A DNA stretch of 64,000 nt from Dyella marensis (lineage in GTDB: Bacteria > Pseudomonadota > Gammaproteobacteria > Xanthomonadales > Rhodanobacteraceae). Below the pieces are notes generated by a model, which did no database searches, was not told the DNA's origin, and saw only the letters and a list, made by a program, of their open reading frames with translations. Both the position numbers and the translations under genes were made by a program. The stretch covers positions 1-64,000 of the forward strand of contig NZ_FONH01000014.1 of the NCBI RefSeq assembly GCF_900112865.1, written 5' to 3'. Shown one piece after another: positions 7,565 through 16,754 of the stretch; the stretch's first letter is position 1, and each line of letters begins with the position of its first letter.

Positions 7565-9295
7565 TCAGCAGGTAATGCGCGACAGCAGATCTTCCGCCTC
7601 TTCGTGCGTCCGGCACCGCAGGATCGCCGGCGCCAGCCGGCGCAGTCCCTTGTGATTGAGCGAGGCGATGCGGTCGCGCACGTGCAGCAGCTGGCTGGAG
7701 TGCATACTGAATTCGCACAGGCCCAGGGCCAGCAGCAGGGCGGTGAACTTGGTGTCGCCGCCGATCTCCCCGCACAGGCTGACCGGCTTGCCGGCGCGGC
7801 GGCCGCTGGTGATCACGTAGGAGATCAGCCGAAGCAGGGCTGGCTGCAGCGGGTTGTAGATGTTGTCGAGCGCGTCGTTGCCGCGGTCCGAGGCCAGCAC
7901 GTACTGCGCCAGGTCGTTGGTGCCGATGGCGAGGAAGTCGGCGTGTTCCAGCAGCGAGCGCACATTGATGGCGGCCGCCGGCACTTCGATCATCGCGCCG
8001 AGCTGCAGTTTCTCCGGCAGGTCGACGTTCTCGCGCTTCAGGTCCTGGCGCGCCAGCTTGAACAGCGTGCGCACCGCGATCAGCTCGTCCGGCTGGGTGA
8101 TCATCGGCACCAGCACGCGCACCGGGCCGTAGCAGGCGGCGCGCAGGATGGCGCGGATCTGCGTGGTGAACACCGCCGGATAACGCAGCGACAGGCGCAC
8201 GCCGCGCACGCCGAGCGCGGGGTTTTCCTCGCCGCGCAGCGCCAGGCCGGCGGCGTCGGCCTTGTCGGCGCCCAGGTCCAGCGTGCGGATGGTCACCGGC
8301 AGGCCGCCCATGCCCAGCACCAGGTCGCGGTAGGCGATGAACTGCTCGTCCTCGGACGGCAGGCCCTTGTGGCGCAGGAACAGGAATTCGGTGCGATACA
8401 GGCCGACGCCGTCGGCGCCGCGGGCGCGCGCCATGGCGATGTCGGTGGTGGTCTCGGCGTTGGCGAGCAGGCGGATGTCGGTGCCGTCGCGCGTGCGCGT
8501 CGGCGCATTCGCCAGCGAGGCCAGGCGGCGGCCTTCCTGCTGCGCCTCGCGCTGCCAGGCGCGGTAGCGCGCCAGGTCCTGCGCGGTGGGATGCACCACC
8601 GCCTCGCCGCGTTCGGCGTCGAGCAGGATCAGGTCGTCGTCGTGGATGGTGGCGAGCGCGTCGCGCACGCCGACCAGCATCGGCAGGTCCAGGCTGCGCG
8701 CGAGGATCGCGCTGTGCGAATACGGGCTGCCGGAACTGGCCACCACGCCGAGCAGGCCGTTGCCGGCCAGGTGCGCCATGTCGGCCGGCGCGATGGTGTC
8801 GGCGATCAGGATCTCGCCCACGCGCGCGGCGAGCTTGCGCTCCTCGCGGCTGGTCTGGCGCTGCAGGGCGGAGATGACGCGGTTGATGACCTGGTCGACG
8901 TCTTCCTTGCGGCTGCGCAGGTAGGGATCGTCCATCGCCTCGAACACGGCGGCGAGGCGGTCGCGCTGTTTCTTCAGCGCCGCGCCGGGACGGTAGTGGC
9001 CGATGCGCACCAGGTCGTCGAGGCCGCGCAGCAGTTCCTGGTCGTCCAGCAGCAGGCTGTGCGCGTCGATGAACTCGTTGACCTCGCGCGCCAGCGCGCC
9101 GTGCAGCTTGCCGCGCAGTTCGCGCAGTTCCTGGCGGGCGGTGTCGAGGGCGCGGTGCAGCTTCTCCAGCTCGACGTCGACCTCGTCCTCGCCCAGCGGC
9201 CGCGTGTCGACCAGGTACCGGCTCGGCTGCACCAGGCGGGCGCGGCCCAGGGCCATGCCGCGCGAGGCGTTGGAGCCGGGCAGCACGTGCCTCAT
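7565..9295 (-). CDS. ptsI: PTS enzyme I (phosphoenolpyruvate-protein phosphotransferase)
   Basis: Full-length enzyme I, 576 aa. The phosphorylated histidine is H194 in SGSPYSHSAILARSLDLPMLVG. The PEP-binding C-terminal domain shows GLYRTEFLFL, the EVPAA loop and the catalytic Cys in SLCGEIGGD. No GAF domain is fused, so it is not PtsP-type. It phosphorylates HPr from PEP in the cytoplasm. It ends the minus-strand cluster hprK-rapZ-EIIA-HPr-EI. No sugar permease (EIIB/EIIC) is encoded nearby, so the pathway is more likely regulatory than transport-linked. Confidence 0.95.
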   Translation of the reverse strand: MRHVLPGSNASRGMALGRARLVQPSRYLVDTRPLGEDEVDVELEKLHRALDTARQELRELRGKLHGALAREVNEFIDAHSLLLDDQELLRGLDDLVRIGHYRPGAALKKQRDRLAAVFEAMDDPYLRSRKEDVDQVINRVISALQRQTSREERKLAARVGEILIADTIAPADMAHLAGNGLLGVVASSGSPYSHSAILARSLDLPMLVGVRDALATIHDDDLILLDAERGEAVVHPTAQDLARYRAWQREAQQEGRRLASLANAPTRTRDGTDIRLLANAETTTDIAMARARGADGVGLYRTEFLFLRHKGLPSEDEQFIAYRDLVLGMGGLPVTIRTLDLGADKADAAGLALRGEENPALGVRGVRLSLRYPAVFTTQIRAILRAACYGPVRVLVPMITQPDELIAVRTLFKLARQDLKRENVDLPEKLQLGAMIEVPAAAINVRSLLEHADFLAIGTNDLAQYVLASDRGNDALDNIYNPLQPALLRLISYVITSGRRAGKPVSLCGEIGGDTKFTALLLALGLCEFSMHSSQLLHVRDRIASLNHKGLRRLAPAILRCRTHEEAEDLLSRITC

Positions 9296-9397
9296 GCGCG
9301 GGCTCCATGCCGGGCGCGTGGCGACGAAGCCGGCGGCGCGCCTTGCGGCGTGCGGCGATTCAAGCTTCGTGTCCTACGTGCCATGGCCAGCTCCACA

Positions 9398-9667
9398 TCA
9401 GGCTCCTTCGTCGAACTTCCGGTCGAACAGATCCACCACCGCATCGAGCGCCTGCTGCTCGTCCGCGCCTTCGACACGCACCATCAGCGGCGTGCCGATG
9501 CCGGCGGCCAGCATCATCACGCCCATGATGCTTTGCGCATTGACCTCGCGGCCCTTGCTGATCAGCCATACGGTGGATTTGAAACCCTGCACCAGCTGCA
9601 CCAGCTTGGCCGATGCGCGGGCGTGCAGCCCCAGTTTGTTGGATACGACAATCTCTTTTTCAAGCAT
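9398..9667 (-). CDS. HPr-family phosphocarrier protein
   Basis: An 89-residue HPr. His15 in KLGLHARASAKLVQ accepts phosphate from enzyme I, and Ser46 in EVNAQSIMGVMML is the target expected for HPr kinase, encoded at 10998-11948. The ATG at 9667 lies inside the end of the EIIA gene (8-nt overlap), implying translational coupling. It phosphorylates the EIIA protein and probably acts as a metabolic signal carrier rather than in sugar uptake. Confidence 0.93.
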   Translation of the reverse strand: MLEKEIVVSNKLGLHARASAKLVQLVQGFKSTVWLISKGREVNAQSIMGVMMLAAGIGTPLMVRVEGADEQQALDAVVDLFDRKFDEGA

Positions 9668-10052
9668 GGTCGATGAAGATTCCTCCGCGCCCGCCGCTGG
9701 CGGCGACTTCCGCCAGTTCGTCGAGCGGCTTCTCGGCATAGTTGAGTACGCGCAGCAGCATCGGCAGGTTGAGGCCCGAGACGCAGCGCAGGTGGACGCC
9801 GAGCTTGCCCAGCGACAGGCCGATGTTGCACGGCGTGGCGCCGTACAGGTCGGCCAGCACCAGGACGCCGTCGCCGGTGTCCAGGTCGCGGGCGTGCTTG
9901 GCGGTAAGGGTGCGCATCACGTCGGGATCGGCCGAGGGCGGCACTTCCACCGCCTCGACCTGCAGCGGCAGCTTGGGCAGTACGTGGTGGGCGGCGGAGA
10001 TCAGCGCCTGGCCGACCGCCTCGTGGGTCATCAGCAGCACGCCGACGCTCAT
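9660..10052 (-). CDS. mannose-family PTS EIIA component
   Basis: A single-domain EIIA of the mannose family, 130 aa, with the phospho-accepting His10 in GVLLMTHEAVG and the ADLYGATPCNIG block. EIIB, EIIC and EIID partners are not encoded around it. Stand-alone EIIA(Man) proteins next to HPr and HprK are typical of the incomplete regulatory PTS of beta- and gamma-proteobacteria. Its 3' end overlaps the HPr gene by 8 nt. Confidence 0.9.
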   Translation of the reverse strand: MSVGVLLMTHEAVGQALISAAHHVLPKLPLQVEAVEVPPSADPDVMRTLTAKHARDLDTGDGVLVLADLYGATPCNIGLSLGKLGVHLRCVSGLNLPMLLRVLNYAEKPLDELAEVAASGGRGGIFIDHA

Positions 10053-10089
10053 GGCCGGATCCCTGCGCTAAGGAAAAGGTAGGCCTTCA

Positions 10090-10992
10090 TCACTCGAGCT
10101 CGCGATGGAAGGTGAGGGCGCCTTCGTGCCGCGCCCGGTAGTGGGCGGCCAGGCGCTCCACCAGGTAGACCGAGCGATGCCGGCCGCCGGTGCAGCCGAT
10201 CGCCACGGTGACATAGCTGCGGTCGTCGGAGGCGAAGCGCGGCAGCCAGGCGTCGAGCCAGCGCACGGTATCGTCGAAGTACTCCTCGACCAGCGGCTGC
10301 GACTCCAGGTATTCGCGCACCGGCGCGTCCTTGCCCGAGAGCGGGCGCAGGCGCGGTTCCCAGTGCGGATTGGGCAGGCAGCGCGCATCGAACACGAAGT
10401 CCGCATCCAGCGGCAGGCCGCGGCGGTAGGCGAACGAGGTGAACATCAGGGTGAGGCCGTCGGTTGCCTGCGCGTAGTCGGTGGCGATCAGGCGGCGCAG
10501 CTGGTGCACGTTCAGTTCGCTGGAATCGATCACCTTCTCGGCGATGGCGATCAGCGGGCGCAGCAGCTTGCGTTCTTCGGCGATGGCATCGGACAGCGAC
10601 AGGCCGAGCACCGACAGCGGATGGCGCCGGCGCGTTTCCGAATAGCGCTTGATCAGCACTTCGTCGCGGCAGTCGATGAAGACCAGGTGCACCTGCACGC
10701 CCGCCGCCGCCAGCTCGGACAGCACGGTGGGCATGCGCAGGAAATCCTCGCCGCGGTTGCGCACGTCCACGCCCACCGCGATGTTCTGCCGACGCCCGGC
10801 GACCGCGCCGTGGCTCACCGCGGCGACCAGCTCGGGCAGCAGCGCGGTGGGCAGGTTGTCGACGCAGTAGAACTCCAGGTCTTCCAGCGCGCGCAGCGCC
10901 ACGGTCTTGCCGCCGCCGGACATGCCGGTGAGCACGATCAGGTGGATCGCGTCGGGCTGGTGGATATCGGAGGTCAGGAAAGCATTGCTCAT
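10090..10992 (-). CDS. rapZ: RNase adapter protein RapZ
   Basis: About 300 residues, with the Walker A motif TGMSGGGKTVALRALEDLEF and the C-terminal GCTGGRHRSVYLVERLA signature of RapZ (YvcJ/YhbJ). RapZ binds small RNAs and presents GlmZ to RNase E in E. coli, controlling glucosamine-6-phosphate synthase; in other bacteria it is an NTP-binding protein linked to cell-wall precursors. The ATG at 10992 is chosen over a GTG at 11004 that falls inside hprK. It starts 5 nt after the hprK stop. Confidence 0.93.
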   Translation of the reverse strand: MSNAFLTSDIHQPDAIHLIVLTGMSGGGKTVALRALEDLEFYCVDNLPTALLPELVAAVSHGAVAGRRQNIAVGVDVRNRGEDFLRMPTVLSELAAAGVQVHLVFIDCRDEVLIKRYSETRRRHPLSVLGLSLSDAIAEERKLLRPLIAIAEKVIDSSELNVHQLRRLIATDYAQATDGLTLMFTSFAYRRGLPLDADFVFDARCLPNPHWEPRLRPLSGKDAPVREYLESQPLVEEYFDDTVRWLDAWLPRFASDDRSYVTVAIGCTGGRHRSVYLVERLAAHYRARHEGALTFHRELE

Positions 10993-10997
10993 GCGGA

Positions 10998-11948
10998 TCA
11001 CCACGGGGGCAGGCGGCGCATCTGATGGGCCTGCCGGTCGATGAAGGTCTGGGCCGGATCGATGCCCTTGCTCTTCAACATATGGTTGCGTACCGCCGCT
11101 TCCACCAGCACCGCGAGGTTGCGGCCGGGCGCGACGGGAATCGTGATCATCGGCACCGGCACTTCGAAGATGTCGCGGTGGCCGACGTCGCCGGTGAGAC
11201 GGGTGAGGCCGTCGGTGTCCTCGCCTTCGCGCATCGGCTTGAGATGCACCACCAGGCGCAGGTACTTGGATGGCTTGACGGCGGTGTGGCCGAACATCTC
11301 GCGCACGTTGAGCACGCCCAGGCCGCGCACTTCGAGCAAGTCCTGCAGCAGCTCGGGGCAGGTGCCGTCGATCACGTCGGGCGCGATCAGGGTGAATTCG
11401 GTGGCGTCGTCGGCGACCAGGCGGTGGCCGCGGCTGATCAGTTCCAGCGCCAGCTCGCTCTTGCCCGAACCGGATTCGCCGGTGATCAGCACGCCGATCG
11501 AGAACACTTCCAGGAACACGCCGTGCAGGGTGACCTTCGGCGCCAGCATGCGCGCCAGGTGGTACTGCATCCAGGTGAACAGCTCATGCCCGCGCTTGGA
11601 GCTGATCCACAGCGGGGTATTGGTTTCCTCGGCGACTTCGCGCAGGTCGGACGGGATCGCCTGGTCCTTGGTGACGATCATCGCCACCGGCTGGTAGGCG
11701 GCGATCTTGTTGATCGCCTCCCAGCGCTGGCGGGAATCGAGGCTGTCGAGGTAGTTCAGCTCCTCGGTGCCGATGATCTGGATCTTGTTCGGATAGATGA
11801 CGTTGAGGTAGCCGATCAGCGAGGGACGCCGCGAGGCGGTCACCCCGCGCTCGAGCACCCGCGATTCGCCACGCATGCCGGCGACCCAGCGCAAGGCCAT
11901 GCGCTCGTGCACGCCATCGTAGAGTTGTCGGGCGGTAAGCCGGTCCAA
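10998..11948 (-). CDS. hprK: HPr kinase/phosphorylase
   Basis: A 316-residue protein with an N-terminal HprK domain, Walker A GESGSGKS at about 157-164, and the family signature [14 protein letters not shown]. It phosphorylates and dephosphorylates HPr on Ser46. I set the start at a TTG (11948) because AAAGGA lies 6 nt upstream, the encoded N-terminus [22 protein letters not shown] matches the family, and the length fits the usual 310-320 aa. The frame stays open further upstream into the hpf region but that stretch is not homologous. A ptsN gene, often found between hpf and hprK, is missing. Confidence 0.92.
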   Translation of the reverse strand: MDRLTARQLYDGVHERMALRWVAGMRGESRVLERGVTASRRPSLIGYLNVIYPNKIQIIGTEELNYLDSLDSRQRWEAINKIAAYQPVAMIVTKDQAIPSDLREVAEETNTPLWISSKRGHELFTWMQYHLARMLAPKVTLHGVFLEVFSIGVLITGESGSGKSELALELISRGHRLVADDATEFTLIAPDVIDGTCPELLQDLLEVRGLGVLNVREMFGHTAVKPSKYLRLVVHLKPMREGEDTDGLTRLTGDVGHRDIFEVPVPMITIPVAPGRNLAVLVEAAVRNHMLKSKGIDPAQTFIDRQAHQMRRLPPW

Positions 11949-12066
11949 ACCGAGTCCTTTGCACCGCGTGATGGCCGATGGGGGCCGGCGGCGTTGGCGC
12001 ACATTGTGCCAGTTCGGGCGATTTGGTGCCCCGCAATATGAAGGGCATGGCGGGCGGTTCGGGGAT

Positions 12067-12094
12067 GGCCCGCCCCGGCGAGGCGGGGCGGGCC
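12067..12094 (-). terminator. GC-rich stem-loop downstream of hpf, without T-tract
   Basis: A perfect 10-bp stem GGCCCGCCCC / GGGGCGGGCC with an 8-nt loop begins 9 nt past the hpf stop on the minus strand. There is no U-run after it, so it is not a classical intrinsic terminator. It may be a processing or partial-attenuation hairpin between hpf and hprK. Confidence 0.4.
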
Positions 12095-12102
12095 GGCGAG
12101 GC

Positions 12103-12429
12103 TCAGCCGTACTGGCGTTCCTCGCGCACTTCGCGCTGGTGCTTGTCGCATACCTTGTCGCGGTGCTTGCGCAGCTGCGCCACGAGCTTGTCGAACATGG
12201 TGTCGATCGAGACGTACATGTCCGATTCGGTGGCTTCCGCATGGAGCGGTGCGGCGCCGGGGACCTTGAGCGTGCCTTCGCAGCGTTGCTGGAGCTTGTC
12301 GACCGAGAGGACGACGCTCAATTCGAGGAGTCTGCTTTCGAGGCGGGTAAGTCGCTCACAGTGGCCGTTCACGCGTTCGCGAAGGGCCGGGGTGATCTCG
12401 ATCTTCTGGCCGCTGAGCTGGACTTGCAT
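12103..12429 (-). CDS. hpf: ribosome hibernation promoting factor (short HPF/YhbH type)
   Basis: A 108-residue HPF beginning [20 protein letters not shown], with the family's central [18 protein letters not shown] strand region and an acidic/basic C-terminus. It lacks the C-terminal extension of long HPF, so it is expected to work with RMF-type factors to inactivate 70S ribosomes in stationary phase. GAGGAG lies 7 nt before the ATG. The position directly downstream of rpoN is conserved across proteobacteria. Confidence 0.93.
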   Translation of the reverse strand: MQVQLSGQKIEITPALRERVNGHCERLTRLESRLLELSVVLSVDKLQQRCEGTLKVPGAAPLHAEATESDMYVSIDTMFDKLVAQLRKHRDKVCDKHQREVREERQYG

Positions 12430-12587
12430 GGTGCGCCTCCTCTGGTACTGCCGCATGACGCGGCGTGGGTCGATGCGCCGGTGCCGGTCGGTCGCCGACA
12501 CATCACTGTCGTCTCTTGGTATGGGGACGCTTTCCGTCCCGCCAAGTTCCCCGCCCGGGTGCAAATGCCACCGGCGGCTGATCTGGA

Positions 12588-14048
12588 TCAGCCGGCCCGC
12601 TGGCGTTCGCTGGAGCTGGGAATTCGCATGGCCTCCCGATATTTGGCGACGGTCCGGCGCGCCACCTGGATGCCCTTGCGGTGCAATTCCTCGGCGATGG
12701 CCTGGTCGGACAGGGGTTTGCGCGGGTCTTCCGCGTCGATGAGCTTGCGCAGCATGGCCTGGATGGCGGTGGCCGAAGCGCTGCCGCCGTCCTCCGTGGA
12801 CACGCCACTGGAGAAGAAGTGCTTGAGTTCGAAGGTGCCGCGCGGCGTATGGATGTACTTGCGCGTGGTGACGCGGGAAATGGTGGACTCGTGCATGCCC
12901 ACTTCCTCCGCCACTTCGCGCAGCACCAGCGGATGCATCGCTTCCGGGCCGTAGTCGAGGAAGGCGCTCTGCCGGCGCACGATCGCCTCGGCCACCTTGA
13001 GCAGGGTCTCGGCGCGCGATTCCAGGCTCTTGATCAGCCAGCGCGCCTCCTGCAGCTGGCCGCGCATCCAGCTGGCGTCTTCGCCGCGGGCCTGTGCGAT
13101 CAGGTTGCAGTAGTGCTGGTTGAGGCCGAGCCGCGGCTGGCAGTCCGGATTGAGGCTGACGCGCCAGCGGCCGCCGTCCTTGCGCGCGTAGACATCCGGC
13201 GCGACGTATTCGACCGGGGTGACGTCCAGCGCGGCGCCCGGGCGCGGGTCGAGGCTGCGGATCAGCACCGTGGCGGCGTGGGTTTCTTCCTCGCTGGCAC
13301 GCAGGCGGCGCGACAGGCGCACGATGTCGTTGCGCGCCAGCAGTTCCAGCTCGCTGTCGACGATGCGCAGGGCCAGCTCGCGCTGCGGCAGCTCGGGATC
13401 GAACTGCTCCAGCTGCACACGCAGGCAGTCGCGCAGGTCCAGGCTGGCCACGCCGGTGGGATCGAAGCGCTGTACCTGGCGGCGCACGGCGTCGACTTCC
13501 TCGACCGTGGCCTTGAGGTCCGCCGGCACCGCGGCGGTGACCGATTCCAGCGTCTCGCCCAGGTAGCCGTCCGCGTTGAGCGCATCGATGATGATCGCGG
13601 CGATGGTGCGCTCGCGCAGGCTCAGGTGGGTGAGGTTGAGCTGCCACAGCAGGTGTTCCTGCAGGGTCTCGGGCGCGGCGTTCTGCGGTTCGAAGTGGTC
13701 CTCGTCGCCGCCGCTGCTGCGGCTGCCGCCGGCGGAGGAGAAATCGATGGGTTCCTCGGCGCTGCCGCCGGACTCGCTCCAGTCGGCCGGCTCGTCGCCG
13801 CTGTCGCCGTCGTTCGCCGAGGTGGCGGCTTCGGCGGGGGCGTCGAAGCTGGCGGCTTCGCCGTCGCTCTCGCCGTCGCCCTCGTTGGCGGCGTCTTCCG
13901 AGAACTCCAGCAGGGGGTTGCTCTCGGCGATCTGGCGCAGCTCTGCCTCCAGCTCCAGTTGCGACAGCTGCAAGAGGCGGATCGCCTGCTGCAATTGCGG
14001 CGTCAGGGTGAGCTGTTGGTTAAGGCGAAACTGCAGTCCGGGTTTCAT
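12588..14048 (-). CDS. rpoN: RNA polymerase sigma-54 factor
   Basis: Sigma-54 of 486 aa. Region I is the glutamine/leucine-rich start MKPGLQFRLNQQLTLTPQLQQAIRLLQLS; region II is a long acidic, Asp/Ser/Glu-rich linker (about residues 50-125); the C-terminal domain ends with the RpoN box ARRTVAKYREAM. It directs RNA polymerase to -24/-12 promoters with AAA+ activators. Two near-consensus sites of this class occur in the same window, before flgB and before the MCP-flgA operon, so motility is a probable part of its regulon. Confidence 0.97.
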   Translation of the reverse strand: MKPGLQFRLNQQLTLTPQLQQAIRLLQLSQLELEAELRQIAESNPLLEFSEDAANEGDGESDGEAASFDAPAEAATSANDGDSGDEPADWSESGGSAEEPIDFSSAGGSRSSGGDEDHFEPQNAAPETLQEHLLWQLNLTHLSLRERTIAAIIIDALNADGYLGETLESVTAAVPADLKATVEEVDAVRRQVQRFDPTGVASLDLRDCLRVQLEQFDPELPQRELALRIVDSELELLARNDIVRLSRRLRASEEETHAATVLIRSLDPRPGAALDVTPVEYVAPDVYARKDGGRWRVSLNPDCQPRLGLNQHYCNLIAQARGEDASWMRGQLQEARWLIKSLESRAETLLKVAEAIVRRQSAFLDYGPEAMHPLVLREVAEEVGMHESTISRVTTRKYIHTPRGTFELKHFFSSGVSTEDGGSASATAIQAMLRKLIDAEDPRKPLSDQAIAEELHRKGIQVARRTVAKYREAMRIPSSSERQRAG

Positions 14049-14165
14049 GCCACTGTGTCGAATGAGCTCATGGGTTTGGATGAGCTTCGGGGCATCCTAA
14101 CCCCCAAGGGGGAAGGGCGGCCATAGGTTGCCGCCGATCCTTGCGTAGGCCGAATGGCTGAATGT

Positions 14166-14191
14166 GACGGCGCGCGCGCTGGCGCGCCGTC
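14166..14191 (-). terminator. stem-loop between lptB and rpoN
   Basis: A 10-bp perfect stem GACGGCGCGC / GCGCGCCGTC starts 10 nt past the lptB stop on the minus strand. No T-tract follows, so termination would be partial at best; rpoN begins about 115 nt further on. Confidence 0.4.
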
Positions 14192-14200
14192 GGGCATGCC

Positions 14201-14920
14201 TTACAGACGGAATTCGCGGCCCAGGTACACTTCGCGCACCTTCTCGTCGGCCAGGATGTGCGCCGGCGTACCGCGCGAGAGCACCTCGCCGTCGTTGAGG
14301 ATGTAGGCGCGATCGCAGATGCCGAGCGTCTCACGTACGTTGTGATCGGTGATGAGCACACCGATGCCGCGCTCCTTCAGATGCCGCACGATGCGCTGGA
14401 TCTCGCCGACGGAAATCGGATCGACGCCGGCGAAGGGCTCGTCCAGCAGCATGTAGCGCGGCTCGGCGGCCAGCGCGCGGGCGATCTCCACGCGGCGGCG
14501 CTCGCCGCCGGAGAGGCTGATGCCGCGCTGGTCGGCGATGTGGGCGATCTTCAGCTCGTCGAGCAGGCTCTCCAGCTCGCCGGCGCGCTGCTTGGCGCTG
14601 AGGTTCTCGCGCAGTTCCAGCACGGCCATGATGTTGTCGGCCACGGTGAGGCGGCGGAACACCGAAGGTTCCTGCGGCAGATAGCCGATGCCCAGCTTGG
14701 CGCGCGCATGCATGGGCAGGCCGGTGATGTCGTACTTGTCGAGCTTGATCGTGCCGGCGTCGGCCTCGATCAGGCCCACCACCATGTAGAAGCAGGTGGT
14801 CTTGCCGGCGCCGTTGGGACCGAGCAGGCCCACCACCTCGCCCTCGCGGATGGAAAAGGCGAAGTCACGCACCACCTGGCGCGTGCGGAAGCGTTTCTGC
14901 AGGCCTTCGGCGGACAGCAT
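14201..14920 (-). CDS. lptB: LPS export system ATP-binding protein LptB
   Basis: A 239-residue ABC ATPase: Walker [12 protein letters not shown]-loop [15 protein letters not shown], signature [15 protein letters not shown], Walker [14 protein letters not shown] and switch histidine in [11 protein letters not shown]. LptB powers extraction of LPS from the inner membrane through LptFG and hands it to LptC-LptA. It follows lptA by 3 nt in the kdsD-kdsC-lptC-lptA-lptB operon. Confidence 0.97.
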   Translation of the reverse strand: MLSAEGLQKRFRTRQVVRDFAFSIREGEVVGLLGPNGAGKTTCFYMVVGLIEADAGTIKLDKYDITGLPMHARAKLGIGYLPQEPSVFRRLTVADNIMAVLELRENLSAKQRAGELESLLDELKIAHIADQRGISLSGGERRRVEIARALAAEPRYMLLDEPFAGVDPISVGEIQRIVRHLKERGIGVLITDHNVRETLGICDRAYILNDGEVLSRGTPAHILADEKVREVYLGREFRL

Positions 14921-14923
14921 CGA

Positions 14924-15493
14924 TTATTTACCCTCGACCTTCTGGCCTTCAGCCGGCTTCTGGCCCTCGGCCGGCTTGGCAGCCTCGGCGGGGGCGGCAG
15001 GCTTCGGCTTGGGCAGGAAGGTGCCGTGCACCAGGCCGTCGCCGCCGGACTCGCCGGTGATCAGGCTGGTATCGGTGTTGTAGGTGATCTTGTCGCCGTG
15101 GAATTCACCGCGACCCTGCTGGGTCACCTTGGCGTTGCCGGTGAGCACGGCGATGCCGTTGATGTTGTCGTAATCCAGCTGGGCGGCGTCGCCCTGCATC
15201 AGGTTGTTGTTCTCGTCCAGCTGCTGGATGTGGGCCGGGCTGCCGGTGACCACCACGCGCGAGATCTGGGTGTCCTTGTCCAGGTACACCTTGGCCTCGG
15301 CGCCGGTGATCAGCAGCGTGCCCTGGGTCAGCTTCACGTTGCCGCTGAGCGTGGTGATGCTGTTGGGCGCGTTGTAGGCGTTGGTGGACTTCGCGGTGAA
15401 ATCCATCGGCTTGCTGCGATCGTCCTTCTTGGCGAAGGCGACGGCCGGCAGCAGGGCGAGGGCGGCCAGCGCGAGCAGGAGGCGGCTGCCCAT
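14924..15493 (-). CDS. lptA: LPS transport periplasmic protein LptA
   Basis: 189 residues with a clear signal peptide (LLLALAALALLPAVAFA, cleavage expected before KKDD) and an OstA-like beta-jellyroll. It forms the periplasmic bridge that carries LPS to LptD. The C-terminal tail has a short near-repeat of PAEGQK units and is rich in Ala/Pro/Lys, beyond the folded domain. The ATG at 15493 is chosen because it begins the signal peptide; the longer frame upstream lies within lptC. Confidence 0.93.
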   Translation of the reverse strand: MGSRLLLALAALALLPAVAFAKKDDRSKPMDFTAKSTNAYNAPNSITTLSGNVKLTQGTLLITGAEAKVYLDKDTQISRVVVTGSPAHIQQLDENNNLMQGDAAQLDYDNINGIAVLTGNAKVTQQGRGEFHGDKITYNTDTSLITGESGGDGLVHGTFLPKPKPAAPAEAAKPAEGQKPAEGQKVEGK

Positions 15494-15497
15494 GAGG

Positions 15498-16100
15498 TCA
15501 GGACTTCCGTTTGCGCGGCGGGAACGAGCCGTGGCTGTCATCGAGCAGCTCCAGGTGATTGTCAGTGAGGTTGGCACGCATGCCGACGCCGCTCATTCTA
15601 CTTGCGCCTTGGGTCAACTGTGCCGGCTCGGCCGTTTCCATGCGGTTCTCCTTCGGCCAGGCGGTGACCTCGGAGGTGTGCAGCTCGGCCTGCGGCGTGT
15701 CGCCGTAGGCGGGACGATGCATGTAGACCGGCCCCTGCAGCTTCAGCAGGCTGCCGCTCTTGTCCACCCAGCCGTAGCGGGATTCGCCCTGCCAGTCCGG
15801 CACGCCGGGATCCTTGGCGGGCAGCTGGAACCTGGGCGAGTCGATGTAGAGGGAATCGTCGCCTTCGCGGCGGTCCAGCCGCGGGCCGGTGACGCGGAAG
15901 CTGGGGCGGCCGTCCTCGCCGTACACGTAGCCCTTGAAGTCGGCCAGCGTGTAGCCCGAGCGGGGCGGGCCGATGAAGTCGTTGGCCTTGGGCGCCGGCG
16001 CCAGCCACCACAGCAGCAGCTGGCTGAACACGGCGGCGGCGCCGACCAGGACGATCGCGACCGTCAGCCGACGGTCGCGCAGGTACTCGCGCAGACTCAC
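15498..16100 (-). CDS. lptC: LPS export periplasmic protein LptC
   Basis: 200 residues: a short cytoplasmic N-terminus, one transmembrane helix (LTVAIVLVGAAAVFSQLLLWWLA) and a periplasmic jellyroll. LptC receives LPS from LptBFG and passes it to LptA. The start is a GTG at 16100 that overlaps the kdsC stop in a GTGA arrangement, which gives the expected N-terminus MSLREYLRDRR and implies translational coupling. Confidence 0.9.
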   Translation of the reverse strand: MSLREYLRDRRLTVAIVLVGAAAVFSQLLLWWLAPAPKANDFIGPPRSGYTLADFKGYVYGEDGRPSFRVTGPRLDRREGDDSLYIDSPRFQLPAKDPGVPDWQGESRYGWVDKSGSLLKLQGPVYMHRPAYGDTPQAELHTSEVTAWPKENRMETAEPAQLTQGASRMSGVGMRANLTDNHLELLDDSHGSFPPRKRKS

Positions 16101-16642
16101 TGCCAGCGCCCCCGTTCGGACTCGGCCTTGCCCTGGGCCAGCAGGATCAGGTCGCACACTTCGCGCGCGGCGCCCAGGCCGCCGGTCTTGCCGGTGCGCC
16201 AGTGTGCCTGCTCGGCGACCCACGGATGGGCGTTGGCCACCGCCACGGCCAGGCCGGCCTGGCGCATCGGCGGCAGGTCGGGCAGGTCGTCGCCGATGAA
16301 GGCGGCCTGTTCGGCGTCCAGGCCAAGTGCGGCCAGCAGTTCGCGGAAGCAGGCCAGCTTGTCGCTCTGGCCCTGGTAGACGTGGGCGATCTTCAGCTCC
16401 TCGGCGCGCAGCGCGACCGGGTGGCTGATGCGCGCGGTGATCAGCGCCACCTCCACGCCGTGCGACTGCAGCAGCTTCAGGCCCAGCCCGTCGTGGACAT
16501 GGAACACCTTGGTCTCGCGGCCGTCCTCGCCGTACCACAGGCGGCCGTCGGTCAGGGTGCCATCCACGTCGAAGACCGCGAGCCGGATCCTGGCGGCGCG
16601 GGCGAGCAGTTCGGCGGGCAGATGGTCGAGGTAATGGGCCAC
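16097..16642 (-). CDS. kdsC: 3-deoxy-D-manno-octulosonate 8-phosphate phosphatase KdsC
   Basis: A 181-residue C0-type HAD phosphatase without a cap domain. The nucleophile motif is FDVDGTLTDGRLWY; motif II LITAR and the distal IGDDLPDLPPMRQAGLAVAVANAHP complete the site. It removes phosphate from Kdo8P to give Kdo for lipid A core synthesis. It lies between kdsD and lptC, as in E. coli. Confidence 0.95.
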   Translation of the reverse strand: MAHYLDHLPAELLARAARIRLAVFDVDGTLTDGRLWYGEDGRETKVFHVHDGLGLKLLQSHGVEVALITARISHPVALRAEELKIAHVYQGQSDKLACFRELLAALGLDAEQAAFIGDDLPDLPPMRQAGLAVAVANAHPWVAEQAHWRTGKTGGLGAAREVCDLILLAQGKAESERGRWQ

Positions 16643-16754
16643 GGGGAGGTCTGGTCAGGGACTTGAGGAAAGGCCGGGCCGATGGCCCGGCCGGCAGAAC
16701 GCATGAGCCGGCGAAACGTTGTCCGGCGGCGCGGTCGCCCGCGCCAGCCCGCCA

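Noticed and set aside
7503..9308. Long GC-rich frames antisense to or overlapping ptsI and many other genes
   Set aside because: Third-position GC bias makes long open frames on the opposite strand and in shifted frames; their products are Arg/Pro/Ala-rich and without homology.
9660..9739. Longer HPr starting at 9739
   Set aside because: The extra N-terminus lies within the EIIA gene and is not homologous; the ATG at 9667 gives the normal HPr N-terminus.
11949..12102. Sigma-54-like motif TGGCACA...GC before hprK
   Set aside because: Spacing is right but the -12 element lacks TT, so the match is too weak beside the two good sites in the flagellar region.
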